Part shown: positions 4,641 to 5,439 of the stretch, piece after piece | Layout: each line of letters begins with the position of its first letter | Position numbering within the stretch: position 1 is the stretch's first letter | Assembly (NCBI GenBank): GCA_022425185.1 | Contig: JAKMFY010000176.1 | Location: forward strand, 1-5,439 | Length of the DNA stretch: 5,439 bases | DNA from: Candidatus Poseidoniaceae archaeon | GTDB taxonomy: Archaea > Thermoplasmatota > Poseidoniia > Poseidoniales > Poseidoniaceae | Reading direction: 5' to 3' | Position numbers and translations under genes: made by a program | The notes under the pieces: generated by a model | The model's database searches: none | The model's input: only the letters and a program-made list of their open reading frames with translations | What the model was told of the DNA's origin: nothing

Positions 4641-5439
4641 ATGGTCATGGGCGAGGAGGAAAGAGCGATTGCGAACCTTGCTCTTCCTGAGAAGGTGCGT
4701 CACTTTTTCACTTCCAAATGGAACATTGAACATCTGCACCCTCCGCAATATGAAGCGATGGAAGCAGTTTTTTCTCGTTCAAATGTTCTTCTAGCAATAC
4801 CAACTGCATCCGGCAAGTCACTCGTCGCTTACATAGCAATACTCAATCAATTACTCAATCATAATCCTGGCTCTCGAGCAGTCTATATTGTGCCACTAAA
4901 GGCCTTAGCGAGTGAGAAATTTGAGGAACTCAAGGAAATCGGATCAGAGATTGGTCTGAAAATTGGCCTCGGAGTGGGGGACGCAACTGCAGAGGCGAAG
5001 AATATCGAAGACTGTGATATCCTTATTTGCACCTCTGAGAAATTAGATTCTCTCATGCGAACTCGATCCGAACTCATGAGTAATGTCTCGGTCGTTGTTG
5101 CTGATGAATTTCATCTCCTTCACGATGCAACAAGAGGGCCAACTCTTGAGATCAATCTCACGAGATTGAGAACCCTTCGGCCAACAGCCCAATTAATCGC
5201 TCTTTCAGCGACTGTGGGAAATTGTGAAATCCTTGCTACATGGCTTGATGCCACTCTCATAAAATCAGATTGGAGACCTGTTGACCTAGAGTATTCAACC
5301 CTCCATGATCGTCACCTCGAACCACGCAAAGTCCAATCATCTTCATTGGATAATACTGTGCAACCACTTTCGCCCCCGAGACATCTTGAAGGACCCTTGA
5401 GTCATCCTTCTTGGATTGTCCTCAATGATAGTATAGACC
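4641..5439 (+). CDS. hel308: Hel308/Ski2-like DNA helicase, N-terminal part (runs off the right edge)
   Basis: The visible 266 residues are the first RecA-like domain of a superfamily 2 helicase of the Hel308 type, an ATP-dependent 3'-5' DNA helicase that archaea use in replication-fork repair. Motifs appear in order: Q-motif PPQYEAM (34-40), Walker A AIPTASGKS (52-60), Ia PLKALASEKFEEL (85-97), GD (113-114), TSEKLDSLMR (131-140), motif II DEFH (155-158) followed by RGPTLE (165-170), motif III ALSATVGN (187-194), and WRPVDL (211-216), which in Hel308 links to domain 2. RGPTLE and WRPV favour Hel308 over other Ski2-like enzymes. Motif II reads DEFH where Hel308 usually has DEIH or DEVH. The start at 4641 is set by an in-frame TAA at 4635-4637; the ATG at 4647 is an alternative. 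No Shine-Dalgarno site is seen. From residue 217 the linker looks longer and more polar than usual. Confidence 0.88.
   Translation, partial: MVMGEEERAIANLALPEKVRHFFTSKWNIEHLHPPQYEAMEAVFSRSNVLLAIPTASGKSLVAYIAILNQLLNHNPGSRAVYIVPLKALASEKFEELKEIGSEIGLKIGLGVGDATAEAKNIEDCDILICTSEKLDSLMRTRSELMSNVSVVVADEFHLLHDATRGPTLEINLTRLRTLRPTAQLIALSATVGNCEILATWLDATLIKSDWRPVDLEYSTLHDRHLEPRKVQSSSLDNTVQPLSPPRHLEGPLSHPSWIVLNDSID

Noticed and set aside
4883..5077. A 64-codon minus-strand open frame inside the helicase gene.
   Set aside because: It is antisense to conserved helicase motifs and has no independent support.

Overview
The window looks like chromosomal DNA of an uncultured marine euryarchaeon, most plausibly Poseidoniales (Marine Group II) or a close relative. 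This is inference from gene content and protein style, not from a marker gene. The clues are a Hel308/Ski2-type helicase, a large acidic secreted and membrane-anchored protein, a SprT-like zinc protease with a treble-clef-like zinc ribbon, and compact genes with short spacers and Shine-Dalgarno-like motifs.

Region 1 (about 1-870) differs from the rest. It is visibly AT-richer and its two candidate proteins are basic. It holds the C-terminal end of what looks like a RecB/Cas4-type nuclease (Cys-x2-Cys-x5-Cys near the end, an in-frame stop at 16-18 just ahead of it, no catalytic part visible). After an archaeal-type TATA box comes a small, very basic orphan protein with a good ribosome binding site. 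Region 2 (872-989) is a non-coding leader that can fold into several consecutive hairpins. The last one carries the Shine-Dalgarno sequence of the next gene.

Region 3 (990-4073) is a probable co-directional gene set: a PaaI-like hotdog thioesterase, a SprT-like metalloprotease 9 bases downstream, and after 36 bases a 676-residue secreted/membrane protein. That last protein reads as two successive units of signal-like segment, ectodomain and transmembrane anchor, as if two genes had been fused. Apart from position, nothing shows that these three gene products work together.

Region 4 (4056-5439) holds a small two-transmembrane protein with an acidic TerB-like tail on the minus strand. It overlaps the end of the large gene by 18 bases and is divergently arranged, across 81 bases, from the start of a Hel308-like helicase. 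The helicase runs off the right edge after its first RecA-like domain.

I see no CRISPR array, insertion sequence, rRNA or convincing tRNA. The most interesting items are the double-unit surface protein, the broken nuclease next to a basic orphan gene, and the structured leader with an embedded ribosome binding site.
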